NCBI GenBank assembly: GCA_023436945.1
Contig: JAEZHG010000091.1
Span: 1 to 13,195 of the forward strand
Reading direction: 5' to 3'
Length of the DNA stretch: 13,195 nt
Source of the DNA: Pseudomonadota bacterium
GTDB taxonomy: Bacteria; Pseudomonadota; Alphaproteobacteria; Caulobacterales; Caulobacteraceae
Each line of letters starts with the position of its first letter. The first letter of the stretch is position 1. The notes below the pieces were generated by a model. It ran no database searches. It saw only the letters and a list, made by a program, of their open reading frames with translations, and was not told the DNA's origin. A program made the position numbers and the translations under genes. Of the stretch, positions 1 to 5,990 are shown in pieces.

Positions 1-315
1 CATCTAGGCAGTGTGGGAGTGTTCGATTACAGGCGCGACCTGCCGCTACCGCTGGAAAGTCCCGAGGTGGGGTGGGGCATCGCGCCCGAGTACCAGAGGC
101 ACGGCATAGCCACAGAAGCCCTTGAAATTTTTATGAAACATTTAGACGAGACGCTGATCACACCGCGGACAGTCTGCATGATTTCGCCAGACAACCATTC
201 ATCTGTTAAGCTTGCTGCACGAAATGGCTATCGCCAATATGCAAAGACGGATTACAAGGGCTTTGCTGTTAACCTTTTCGAGCGCAATCGTATGATCTGC
301 GCGCGCGAAAGCTGA
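1..315 (+). CDS. GNAT-family N-acetyltransferase, C-terminal part (5' end outside window)
   Basis: The reading frame is open from base 1 to a TGA at 313-315, so only about the last 104 residues are visible and the true start lies upstream. The fragment has the acetyl-CoA binding core of RimJ/RimL-type GNAT enzymes: a VGWGIAPEYQ strand, then the pyrophosphate loop QRHGIATEAL (pattern Q/R-x-x-G-x-A), then a helix. Near the end, NHSSVKLAARNGY matches the usual 'N..S.k...k.GF' segment that closes the fold. Such enzymes transfer an acetyl group from acetyl-CoA to an amine on a protein terminus, antibiotic or metabolite; nothing here identifies the substrate. The next gene starts 62 bases downstream. 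The family is clear, the specific function unknown. Confidence 0.85.
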   Translation, partial: HLGSVGVFDYRRDLPLPLESPEVGWGIAPEYQRHGIATEALEIFMKHLDETLITPRTVCMISPDNHSSVKLAARNGYRQYAKTDYKGFAVNLFERNRMICARES

Positions 316-377
316 CAAGCGCGTAACGGCATACTAATTGCTGAACCTGTACTGTAAATCGCATCACGAGTTCCGCC

Positions 378-620
378 ATGCCTATGACTCCCGACACTGT
401 TCGCGGCTTCCTGCTTGAAGCTTTTCCGGACGCCCAGATCGAACTGGAGGACACGGCTGGCGATAATGATCACTATCGCGCCGTCGTCGTGACGGGCGCA
501 TTCGAGGGACTAAATCGCGTGGCTAGGGGTCGTCTTTGCAATGCTGCCTTCAAGGGGCAACTGGGCACCGTCCTGCACTCGATTACCTTCGAGACCAAAA
601 CGCCGTCGGAGGTGCTATAA
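378..620 (+). CDS. BolA-family protein
   Basis: This 80-residue cytoplasmic protein has the length and layout of the small BolA/IbaG family, whose members pair with CGFS monothiol glutaredoxins to hold or move [2Fe-2S] clusters. An N-terminal helix (residues 3-17) is followed by the strand IELEDTAGDNDHY and a closing LHSITFETKTPSE. The two histidines usually discussed as cluster ligands are present: His32 in the loop and His67 in the LHS motif. The family's conserved RHR segment reads RGR (residues 50-52), which is unusual. A second ATG lies two codons in (384) and could be the real start; no strong ribosome binding site separates them. The stop is two bases before the next ATG (623), so the two genes are almost certainly cotranscribed. 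No grxD is visible beside it. Confidence 0.88.
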   Translation: MPMTPDTVRGFLLEAFPDAQIELEDTAGDNDHYRAVVVTGAFEGLNRVARGRLCNAAFKGQLGTVLHSITFETKTPSEVL

Positions 621-622
621 AC

Positions 623-1516
623 ATGCGCTATCGTCCACTCGGGCCTTCAGGATCGGCAGTATCCGCTATTACCCTTGTGCTGGACGCTGATCTTGCGGCC
701 AATAACGCCGAGGTCATTCGCTCGATCGTATTTTCCGCGCTGGAACACGGTATAAACGCCTTCCACATCGACAGCCTGGATCGCACCCTGATCCGTACTG
801 TCGGCGAGGCACTGAGCCATGTCGAACGCGACCTGCTGTATATCAGCCTGACCGTTGGCCCGCTGCCGAACGGCAAGCGCGACTTCACGCCTGAAGGTGT
901 GGACGCTGTGCTGACAGCGGTGCTCAAGGCCTCGAATATCGAATATGTCGACGCCATCATTCTGGATGATCCGGCACAGAACGAGCTTCCGACCAGCTCT
1001 ATCAAGGCCATCCGCAGCGATGAACGCATCCGCAGCCTTGGCGTGCGTGGCGATTCCGAAGTTATGGAAATCTACGTCAACTCAAGCCTGTTCGATGTTC
1101 TGCACGCGCCCTGCCACGTCCAGCTGAACGCCAAGCAGCGCAACCGTCTGCGCGAAGCCCGCGAAAACGAGATGACGGTCTTCGGCGTCGACTACTATCC
1201 GGAGCGCCTTCTGAAGGCTCCGCCGCCCCCGCCGCCCCCGCCTGTCGAGCGCGGCCTGTTCGGCATCAAGAAGAAGCAACCGCCGGTCGAGATCCCGACC
1301 TCGCCGTTCGACTTCCTTGAAAATATTCCGGGCTGGGAAGCCGAGGACATCTGCCTCGCCCACGCCCTGCTGGACACCAGCCTTGCCGGCGTCCTGATCC
1401 ACGCCAGCAGCATCGACCGTCTGGAGCGTCTGGCTGCGGCCTGCGAGCGCGACATGCCTGTCAGCATGCCCGCTCAGCTGGAAATGGCCCGCGTGGGTAA
1501 AATCCGCGCGGCCTAG
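623..1516 (+). CDS. Aldo/keto-reductase-like protein, probably non-catalytic
   Basis: The 297-residue protein starts at ATG 623, ten bases after a GGAGG at 608-612 that lies inside the BolA gene. Its N-terminus (RYRPLGPSGSAVSAITLV) copies the first strand of aldo/keto reductases, and the C-terminal part (LAHALLDTSLAGVLIHASS, then IDRLERLAAA) matches the end of their TIM barrel. The catalytic tetrad seems to be lost: where the family has 'D...YG' this has IDSLDRT, the catalytic Lys strand reads YISLTVGP, and the 'LH' strand reads AIILDDP. Residues 200-207 are eight consecutive prolines, followed by a Lys-rich loop (GIKKKQPP), an insertion not usual in the fold. Such a run normally needs EF-P for translation. 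The gene is probably in an operon with bolA and converges on cysQ, 8 bases away. I infer a pseudoenzyme or binding protein; a divergent active enzyme is not excluded. Confidence 0.7.
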   Translation: MRYRPLGPSGSAVSAITLVLDADLAANNAEVIRSIVFSALEHGINAFHIDSLDRTLIRTVGEALSHVERDLLYISLTVGPLPNGKRDFTPEGVDAVLTAVLKASNIEYVDAIILDDPAQNELPTSSIKAIRSDERIRSLGVRGDSEVMEIYVNSSLFDVLHAPCHVQLNAKQRNRLREARENEMTVFGVDYYPERLLKAPPPPPPPPVERGLFGIKKKQPPVEIPTSPFDFLENIPGWEAEDICLAHALLDTSLAGVLIHASSIDRLERLAAACERDMPVSMPAQLEMARVGKIRAA

Positions 1517-1524
1517 GCAACTTA

Positions 1525-2331
1525 TCAGCCGCCCAGTGCGGTAAAAGCCCCGTTCAAGAAGCCCGCCTTGCCATAGCGCAAGGCGGTGCCGTCTTCGGTA
1601 ATGACGCGGCCACCGGCTGCCTGAAGCACGGCGTGGCCTGCGGCAATGTCCCACTCGGACGTCGGCCCCGTGCGCGGATAGGCGTCATAGCGCCCCTCGG
1701 CAATCAGACACAGTTTCAGCGAGCTATCGAGCGCCTGCCAGTGGGTACAACCATGGCGACGCGACAAACGATCTGCCTCGGCATCGGTCAGGCTGTGGCT
1801 CAGGATGGCGACCGGCTCGTCAGGGCGCTGGCGCACATGGATCGGATGCCACGCCTCGTCGCCATGACGGCGGAAGGCCCCCTGCCCCGCACCGCCCGAG
1901 CGCCACGACGTTCGGGTAGCCGGTGCCACAACCGTACCGGCCACGACCTGTCCTTCATGCACCAGAGCGATATTGACGGTGAAGGCCTCGCGCCCCTGAA
2001 CAAAGCCGCGCGTACCGTCCAGCGGATCAATCAGCCAAAACCAGCTTTCTGCGCCTTGCGGCACGCCCTTCTCTGAAGACAGTTCTTCGGCCACCACCTG
2101 AATGCCCGGCCACTCGGCTTCCAGACGCGCCAGAATAAGAGCCTCTGCGGCGCGGTCGGCTTCGGTAACGGGGCTGTTGTCGGACTTGTGGTCGGGCTGG
2201 ATGCCACTGCGCCAATAGGGGCGGATAACCTCGGCGGCTTCCTCGGCGATGTGGGCAATAACCTCGGCCAGACGGCCGGATGCCAGATCGGTTTCAACCT
2301 GTCCGATAGCGGGAGATGGGGTGCTGTTCAT
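1525..2331 (-). CDS. cysQ: 3'(2'),5'-bisphosphate nucleotidase CysQ
   Basis: The 268-residue protein belongs to the inositol-monophosphatase superfamily, Mg-dependent and Li-sensitive, and most resembles CysQ, which dephosphorylates 3'-phosphoadenosine 5'-phosphate left by sulfate assimilation. Metal-site motifs are intact: KSDNSPVTEAD (residues 49-59), VVAEE (79-83), WLIDPLDGTRGF (99-110) and SEWDIAAG (225-232). The FVQGREAFTVNIAL segment after the DGT motif is also typical of CysQ. No signal peptide is visible, so it should be cytosolic or peripheral on the inner membrane. The ATG is preceded by GGAGAG on the minus strand (2335-2340). The gene is divergent from chpT across 114 bases and ends 8 bases from the AKR-like gene. 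A generic inositol monophosphatase is the alternative. Confidence 0.88.
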   Translation of the reverse strand: MNSTPSPAIGQVETDLASGRLAEVIAHIAEEAAEVIRPYWRSGIQPDHKSDNSPVTEADRAAEALILARLEAEWPGIQVVAEELSSEKGVPQGAESWFWLIDPLDGTRGFVQGREAFTVNIALVHEGQVVAGTVVAPATRTSWRSGGAGQGAFRRHGDEAWHPIHVRQRPDEPVAILSHSLTDAEADRLSRRHGCTHWQALDSSLKLCLIAEGRYDAYPRTGPTSEWDIAAGHAVLQAAGGRVITEDGTALRYGKAGFLNGAFTALGG

Positions 2332-2387
2332 TATCTCTCCAAATAACCGATCAGAGAGGTTTAACGAACCGGCAAATCAGGTCAGTT

Positions 2388-2406
2388 ATGGTTAATCATT
2401 ATTTAC
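2388..2406. promoter_or_regulatory. Candidate CtrA-binding site upstream of chpT
   Basis: Bases 2392-2406 read TTAA-TCATTAT-TTAC, one mismatch from the CtrA consensus TTAA-N7-TTAA. Bases 2388-2395 (ATGGTTAA) are the exact reverse complement of the other common CtrA form, TTAACCAT. The site sits 40-58 bases before the chpT start in the 114-base divergent region with cysQ; a further TTAA occurs at 2361-2364. Binding is inferred from the motif only. Confidence 0.45.
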
Positions 2407-2445
2407 ACATTCGTGTGCGAGCCGATTTCGGGCGAAGTTGAAGCC

Positions 2446-3132
2446 ATGTCCATTTTCCACGAAACCCCGTCCGAGAAACCTGCTGCGACCCTGCCATCGG
2501 GTGGTGAACTAGCCACTCTGGTCGCGGCCAAGCTCTGCCACGACTTCATCAGCCCCTCGGGAGCTGTCATGTCGGGTCTCGATCTTCTGGATGATCCGAC
2601 TGCGCAGGACATGCGCGACGACGCAATGGGCCTGATCCGACAAAGTGCCAAGAAGATGATCTCGCTGGTCAACTTCTCGCGCGTCGCCTTTGGTGCCGCC
2701 ACCACCGCCGAGCGTTTCTCGTCTAACGAACTTCACACGCTGCTGGCCAATATGATCGAGGGCGGCCGCGCACAGCTGGACTGGCGCGTACCGGACATCA
2801 GCCTTTCCAAGCCGCACGCCCGCGCCCTGATCAATCTGGCCTATCTGACGGTGGGTGCGCTGCCGATGGGTGGCGTGGCCACGATCAACGCCCGCGAAGA
2901 AGAAAATGGCATCACGATTGCCGGAACTGCCGAGGGTGGCCGCGCCCGTCTGAAGCCCGAAGCCGTTACCGGCCTGCGCGGCGAACCGCTTCAAGAAGGC
3001 CTGCAAGGTCAATGGGTTCAGCCCTACTGGCTGTGGCTGACCGTCTCCGAAGCCGGTGGCCGTCTAGACACAGCGACCGAAGAAGGTCGCGTAGCCTTGA
3101 TCGCTAGACTACCCAAAGCCACGCTTATTTGA
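2446..3132 (+). CDS. chpT: Histidine phosphotransferase ChpT
   Basis: ChpT carries phosphate from the hybrid kinase CckA to the response regulators CtrA and CpdR, controlling the cell cycle in Caulobacterales and flagella or other functions in other Alphaproteobacteria. The 228-residue product has the ChpT signature around the phosphorylated histidine, KLCHDFISPSGAVMSGLDLL, with His32 as the acceptor, followed by DDPTAQDMRDDAMGLI and the second helix of the dimerising hairpin (NFSRVAFGA). The rest is the degenerate kinase-like ATPase fold (RALINLAYLTVGALPMGG to WVQPYWLWLTVSEAGG), which does not bind ATP in this family. The ATG at 2446 is chosen because it gives the usual short N-terminus; its ribosome site is weak. 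A GTG at 2413 would add 11 residues without a better site. CckA, CtrA and CpdR are not in the window. A response regulator follows after 66 bases. Confidence 0.93.
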   Translation: MSIFHETPSEKPAATLPSGGELATLVAAKLCHDFISPSGAVMSGLDLLDDPTAQDMRDDAMGLIRQSAKKMISLVNFSRVAFGAATTAERFSSNELHTLLANMIEGGRAQLDWRVPDISLSKPHARALINLAYLTVGALPMGGVATINAREEENGITIAGTAEGGRARLKPEAVTGLRGEPLQEGLQGQWVQPYWLWLTVSEAGGRLDTATEEGRVALIARLPKATLI

Positions 3133-3182
3133 CATAAAATGCTCCCTGGAGGGCGTCACGCCTTGGGCTGACGTTTGGGATT

Positions 3183-3189
3183 AAGGGAG
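3183..3189 (+). promoter_or_regulatory. Ribosome binding site that decides the response-regulator start
   Basis: AAGGGAG is followed by nine bases and then CTG at 3199. The recA start in this window has the same AAGGGAG with the same nine-base spacer before its ATG. No ATG or GTG is in frame between this site and the conserved LCLVVDD strand, so the site points to a CTG start. Confidence 0.6.
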
Positions 3190-3198
3190 TATCGGGGC

Positions 3199-3585
3199 CT
3201 GTCTGTCCGTCTATGCCTTGTTGTCGATGATAGCCGTATCATCCGCAAAGTAGCCCGCCGCATCTTGGAGGGGCTAGGCTTCGACGTGGCCGAAGCTGCC
3301 GATGGCATCGAGGGGCTGGACCAGTGCAGCCGCGCCATGCCGGACCTGATCCTTCTGGATTGGCGCATGCCAACCATGGACGGCATGGACTTCCTGCAGC
3401 AGCTCAAAATCCAGCCGGATGGCCACAAGCCCAAGATCCTCTTCTGCTCGATGGAGACCGATCCGGCCAGCATCGCACAGGCATTGGCCGCAGGTGCCCA
3501 TGACTATGTGATGAAGCCGTTCGACGGCGACATCCTGCAATCCAAGATAGACGAGATCGGCGCAATGCAGGCGTTTGCCGCATGA
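3199..3585 (+). CDS. Single-domain CheY-like response regulator
   Basis: The 128-residue product is a lone receiver domain without an output domain. Its phosphorylation site is complete: acidic pair Asp10-Asp11 (VVDDS), acceptor Asp54 (LILLDWRMP), hydroxyl residue Ser84 (ILFCSMETD), switch aromatic Tyr103 and Lys106 (DYVMKPF). It should take phosphate from a kinase or phosphotransferase and act by protein contact. The start is inferred to be CTG because the AAGGGAG at 3183-3189 fits it and no ATG or GTG is available; a TTG at 3175 lies before the ribosome site and is less likely. The gene lies 66 bases after chpT and its TGA overlaps the ATG of the CheR-like gene (ATGA), so those two are translationally coupled. 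Position suggests ChpT as phosphodonor or the CheR-like protein as partner; both are inference. It lacks the FAT GUY signature of SdrG/MrrA-type regulators. Confidence 0.9.
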   Translation: MSVRLCLVVDDSRIIRKVARRILEGLGFDVAEAADGIEGLDQCSRAMPDLILLDWRMPTMDGMDFLQQLKIQPDGHKPKILFCSMETDPASIAQALAAGAHDYVMKPFDGDILQSKIDEIGAMQAFAA

Positions 3586-4403
3586 CACCCGAGGACTTCG
3601 ATCGCCTTCAGGGGCTTATGGCATCGCGCGCGGGTTACGCCTTGGCCAGCGCCCGCATGCAACTGGCCGAGCATCGCCTTGGCCCGATTGCACGCCGCGA
3701 GGGCTATCATAATGTCGAAGCCCTGCTGAGCCACGTCTGGAGCCGACCGCTGGGTTCGTTGGGCTGGCAGATCATCGAATATCTGCTCAACGGCGAGACA
3801 TGGTTCCGCCGTGACCGCCACATCTTTGAACTCTATTCCCGCGAGCTTCTGCCTGCGCTTGCGGCGGCCCGTAAGGATCGCCCTGTACGCATCTGGTGCG
3901 CGGGCGGTGCGGGCGGTCAGGAAGCCTATAGCCTCGCCATGGCGGCGCTCGACATGGGCATCAAGGTCGAGATCCTGAGCACAGACCTGTCGACAAGCAG
4001 CACGACCAAGGGCGCAACCGGCGTCTATACAGGTTTTGAGATCCAGCGCGGCCTGTCGGCGCAATCCATGCTGAAGTGGTTCGTTCCGGTCGAGGACCAG
4101 TGGCAAGCCAATAGCGAACTGCGCCGCACGGTGACATTCGAGCGCGCCAATCTGCTGGACCCGCTGGGCGAGGACAAGAACCGCCGCGAACCGTTCGACC
4201 TGATCTTCTGCCGCTATGTGCTGGAAGACATGGTGCCGGAGAAACGCGCCCTGGTTCTGGACCTGATCGGCAAGCAGCTACTGGATGACGGCTGCCTGTT
4301 CCTCGGCCTCACCGACAAGATCGAGGGCAAGACCTTCCGTCAGGTCGCGGGCCAGACGGGACTGTTCGTCAAAGCTCCCGACAGCAACCGTCGCGCCGCT
4401 TAA
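3582..4403 (+). CDS. CheR-like SAM-dependent methyltransferase, diverged
   Basis: CheR enzymes methylate glutamates on chemoreceptors with S-adenosylmethionine. The 273-residue protein keeps the whole outline: an N-terminal helical part, GETWFRRD (residues 71-78, the 'ETxFFR' motif), the SAM loop IWCAGGAGGQEAYSLAM (104-120), the acidic strand ILSTDLS (131-137), GVYTGFEIQRGLS, MLKWF and FERANLLDP. It departs from CheR at two conserved places: CRNVLIYF reads CRYVLEDM (210-217), and the final 'GHSE'-type motif reads GLTDK (242-246). The start is the ATG overlapping the response-regulator stop. No receptor, CheB, CheA or CheW gene is nearby. It may act on another protein, or may bind SAM or the neighbouring receiver without methylating receptors; this is inference. 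Its stop overlaps the stop of the convergent phosphatase gene. Confidence 0.85.
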   Translation: MTPEDFDRLQGLMASRAGYALASARMQLAEHRLGPIARREGYHNVEALLSHVWSRPLGSLGWQIIEYLLNGETWFRRDRHIFELYSRELLPALAAARKDRPVRIWCAGGAGGQEAYSLAMAALDMGIKVEILSTDLSTSSTTKGATGVYTGFEIQRGLSAQSMLKWFVPVEDQWQANSELRRTVTFERANLLDPLGEDKNRREPFDLIFCRYVLEDMVPEKRALVLDLIGKQLLDDGCLFLGLTDKIEGKTFRQVAGQTGLFVKAPDSNRRAA

Positions 4404-5773
4404 CCCAGAAGAGCGCGTCGGGCCACGGCCTTCACGCCGTCGGTCGGCACATCGACAAATACCAGATCGGTCGTTCCGAAATATTTGGACTGGTTGCGCG
4501 CGCACCAGTCGGTCGTCACCAGCTTGATCATGCCTTGGGTCCTAGCCCCCGTCGTACGCTCGGCGGCATAGATGAAGTCGCCCGTCATATCCTCGATCGG
4601 GGTCGGGCCGTCCTGATTGCAGACCTTCAGGATGGCAGGCATGCGTGATGCCTCGATTTCGGCGACCTGAAGCTTGCCGTCGAAGCGGACCACCTCGTCA
4701 TAATGGAACTGGTCCACATCCCCGCCCTTTAGCCCCGTGCCGAGCGTGGTGTGGCCGATAAAGCCCCAGTCGGCATCGACCGCATCGGCAAAGCCCTTGC
4801 TGACCGCACGGCCCGTCTCGCCAAGTGTCAGGGCCTTGGGGTTATGGCCGATGATCGCTCGCTCGACCGGCGTCAGATGCGCTGCCAGTGTGGAGGCGAC
4901 GAGGGAAGCCAGAGCCGGATCAGCCTGCTCGCCTACCGCAACTATAGAGGTGCGAACCACACCATCGGCACCATATTCGCCGACCGTATAGGTCTCGCCC
5001 CAACGGCCCGGATGCATATAGCCGCTGGTGCCGGACTGGTGGGTGAACAGCAGATGGTTGTGGCCACCGACCATCAGCGCACCTTGCGGCAGAAGCGGCA
5101 GATACTGACGCTCGTCCACCACGCCCACGTGGCTGAGGACCAGCTTCAGACCGTCACCGGCCAGCAGGGTGGCAAAGTTATCGTGCGCCCACTGCACAGG
5201 CGCAGGAATGTTCAGCCAATCGCGGCTTTCCTCTGGATAGGAGTTCAGAGACGGCGTCGCCATACCCACCAGACGCACCGTCTGGTCTCCCACCTGCATC
5301 ACGGCAGAAGACGGGGCATAGGGCTGGCCGGTCCGCTTGTCGATCAGATTGCTGACCACCGTCAGACCCAGTGCGCGCATGCGAGCGATGACCGGATGAA
5401 GGTCATGGACGAGGTCGTTGTCGTGGTTGCCGATATTGAAAACTGTCGGCGCAATCTTGGGCAGTTCGGCCATGAAGGCCCAGTCGATCACGCCTTCCGA
5501 GCGGACCGAGACCACATTGCCTTTTTCAAAGCTGTCGCCGTTGACGACGATCAGGTGCGGCACCTCGCTGGAGGCTACCTCCCTGCGGAAATCGGCCAGT
5601 AGCTGGGCGATGCGGCCATAGGAGGAATGCAGGTCAGAGATCGCCAGAACGCGCAGTTTGGGCGCAGCCGATATAGCCGCTTGCCCATGCGCACATCCCG
5701 CCAAGGCACCGGCCAGAGGCAGGCTTGCAGCCCACTGGAGCAGGTGACGACGCGACGGGGAATAACGTGACAT
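4400..5773 (-). CDS. Exported metallophosphatase / 5'-nucleotidase family lipoprotein
   Basis: The 457-residue protein has the two-metal phosphoesterase motifs in order: SDLH (Asp47, His49), NGD (78-80), GNHDND (115-120), LSHVG (His215) and GGHNH (His238, His240). They are followed by a C-terminal domain like that of UshA-type 5'-nucleotidases (DADWGFIGHTTLGTGL, later DQFHYDEVVRFDG). It probably releases phosphate from nucleotides or related esters outside the cytoplasm. The N-terminus carries SRRHLLQ, a twin-arginine motif, a hydrophobic stretch and a lipobox LAGC with Cys27, so it is predicted to be a Tat-exported lipoprotein. I chose ATG 5773 because it gives this signal; an in-frame ATG at 5926 would put 51 unrelated residues before it. 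It is divergent from the TonB receptor (258 bases between) and its TAA overlaps the CheR-like stop by convergence. Exact substrate unknown. Confidence 0.87.
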   Translation of the reverse strand: MSRYSPSRRHLLQWAASLPLAGALAGCAHGQAAISAAPKLRVLAISDLHSSYGRIAQLLADFRREVASSEVPHLIVVNGDSFEKGNVVSVRSEGVIDWAFMAELPKIAPTVFNIGNHDNDLVHDLHPVIARMRALGLTVVSNLIDKRTGQPYAPSSAVMQVGDQTVRLVGMATPSLNSYPEESRDWLNIPAPVQWAHDNFATLLAGDGLKLVLSHVGVVDERQYLPLLPQGALMVGGHNHLLFTHQSGTSGYMHPGRWGETYTVGEYGADGVVRTSIVAVGEQADPALASLVASTLAAHLTPVERAIIGHNPKALTLGETGRAVSKGFADAVDADWGFIGHTTLGTGLKGGDVDQFHYDEVVRFDGKLQVAEIEASRMPAILKVCNQDGPTPIEDMTGDFIYAAERTTGARTQGMIKLVTTDWCARNQSKYFGTTDLVFVDVPTDGVKAVARRALLG

Positions 5774-5812
5774 GAACGGCGACCTTGATGACGAAACCGA
5801 GCCCTTAACATG

Positions 5813-5825
5813 ACACGGCCCGTGT
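5813..5825. repeat. 13-base palindrome upstream of the phosphatase gene
   Basis: ACACGG-C-CCGTGT is a perfect inverted repeat around one central base. It begins 40 bases upstream of the phosphatase start codon, in a place where a regulator could bind. No family is assigned and no matching tail suggests a terminator. Confidence 0.4.
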
Positions 5826-5890
5826 GGTCGCGAGGGCGAAACGACAAAGGCCCAGAATATGGCAACACTGCGGCAAATTAGCCTTTGAAC

Positions 5891-5905
5891 TCGTATGCAA
5901 TACGA
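5891..5905. repeat. 15-base palindrome in the divergent phosphatase/TonB-receptor region
   Basis: TCGTAT-GCA-ATACGA is a perfect inverted repeat with six-base arms and three central bases. It is directly preceded by TTGAAC (5885-5890), which resembles a -35 element, although no good -10 follows at the usual distance. The symmetry is that of a dimeric transcription-factor site. Which gene it would control cannot be said. Confidence 0.45.
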
Positions 5906-5973
5906 TACCGCAATGCTTTCCGGCAAAGCTGTGTCGCTGTCATGAAAGCTTCACCAATCGCCGATTTTTTGCG

Positions 5974-5990
5974 GTTGGATTCCTTCCAAC
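5974..5990 (+). repeat. Hairpin in the TonB-receptor leader region
   Basis: GTTGGA (5974-5979) and TCCAAC (5985-5990) pair exactly around a TTCCT loop, 42 bases before the receptor start codon. A GATTC (5978-5982), a possible CcrM methylation site (GANTC), spans the arm and loop. It could be a leader hairpin or an operator. Confidence 0.35.

Noticed and set aside
1082..1654. Minus-strand open frame across the AKR-like gene and the cysQ end
   Set aside because: It runs opposite the AKR-like gene and overlaps the end of cysQ in another frame; no domain and no ribosome site are visible.
3129..3140. TTGACA followed by TAAAAT at the chpT stop, resembling promoter elements
   Set aside because: TTGACA is a perfect -35 but no -10 lies 16-18 bases downstream, and TAAAAT has no -35 at the proper distance upstream. 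The two hexamers directly abut, so they cannot form one promoter.
3151..3161. GGCGT-C-ACGCC inverted repeat between chpT and the response regulator
   Set aside because: The arms are only five bases, there is no T tract, and no second copy is seen nearby; it is too weak to call a terminator or an operator.
4751..5602. Open frame of 283 codons on the plus strand inside the phosphatase gene
   Set aside because: The minus strand carries all the phosphoesterase motifs across this stretch; the plus-strand product is rich in Arg, His and Gln and resembles nothing.
5774..5926. Longer phosphatase start at ATG 5926
   Set aside because: The added 51 residues resemble no signal or domain, whereas ATG 5773 begins directly with a Tat/lipoprotein signal.
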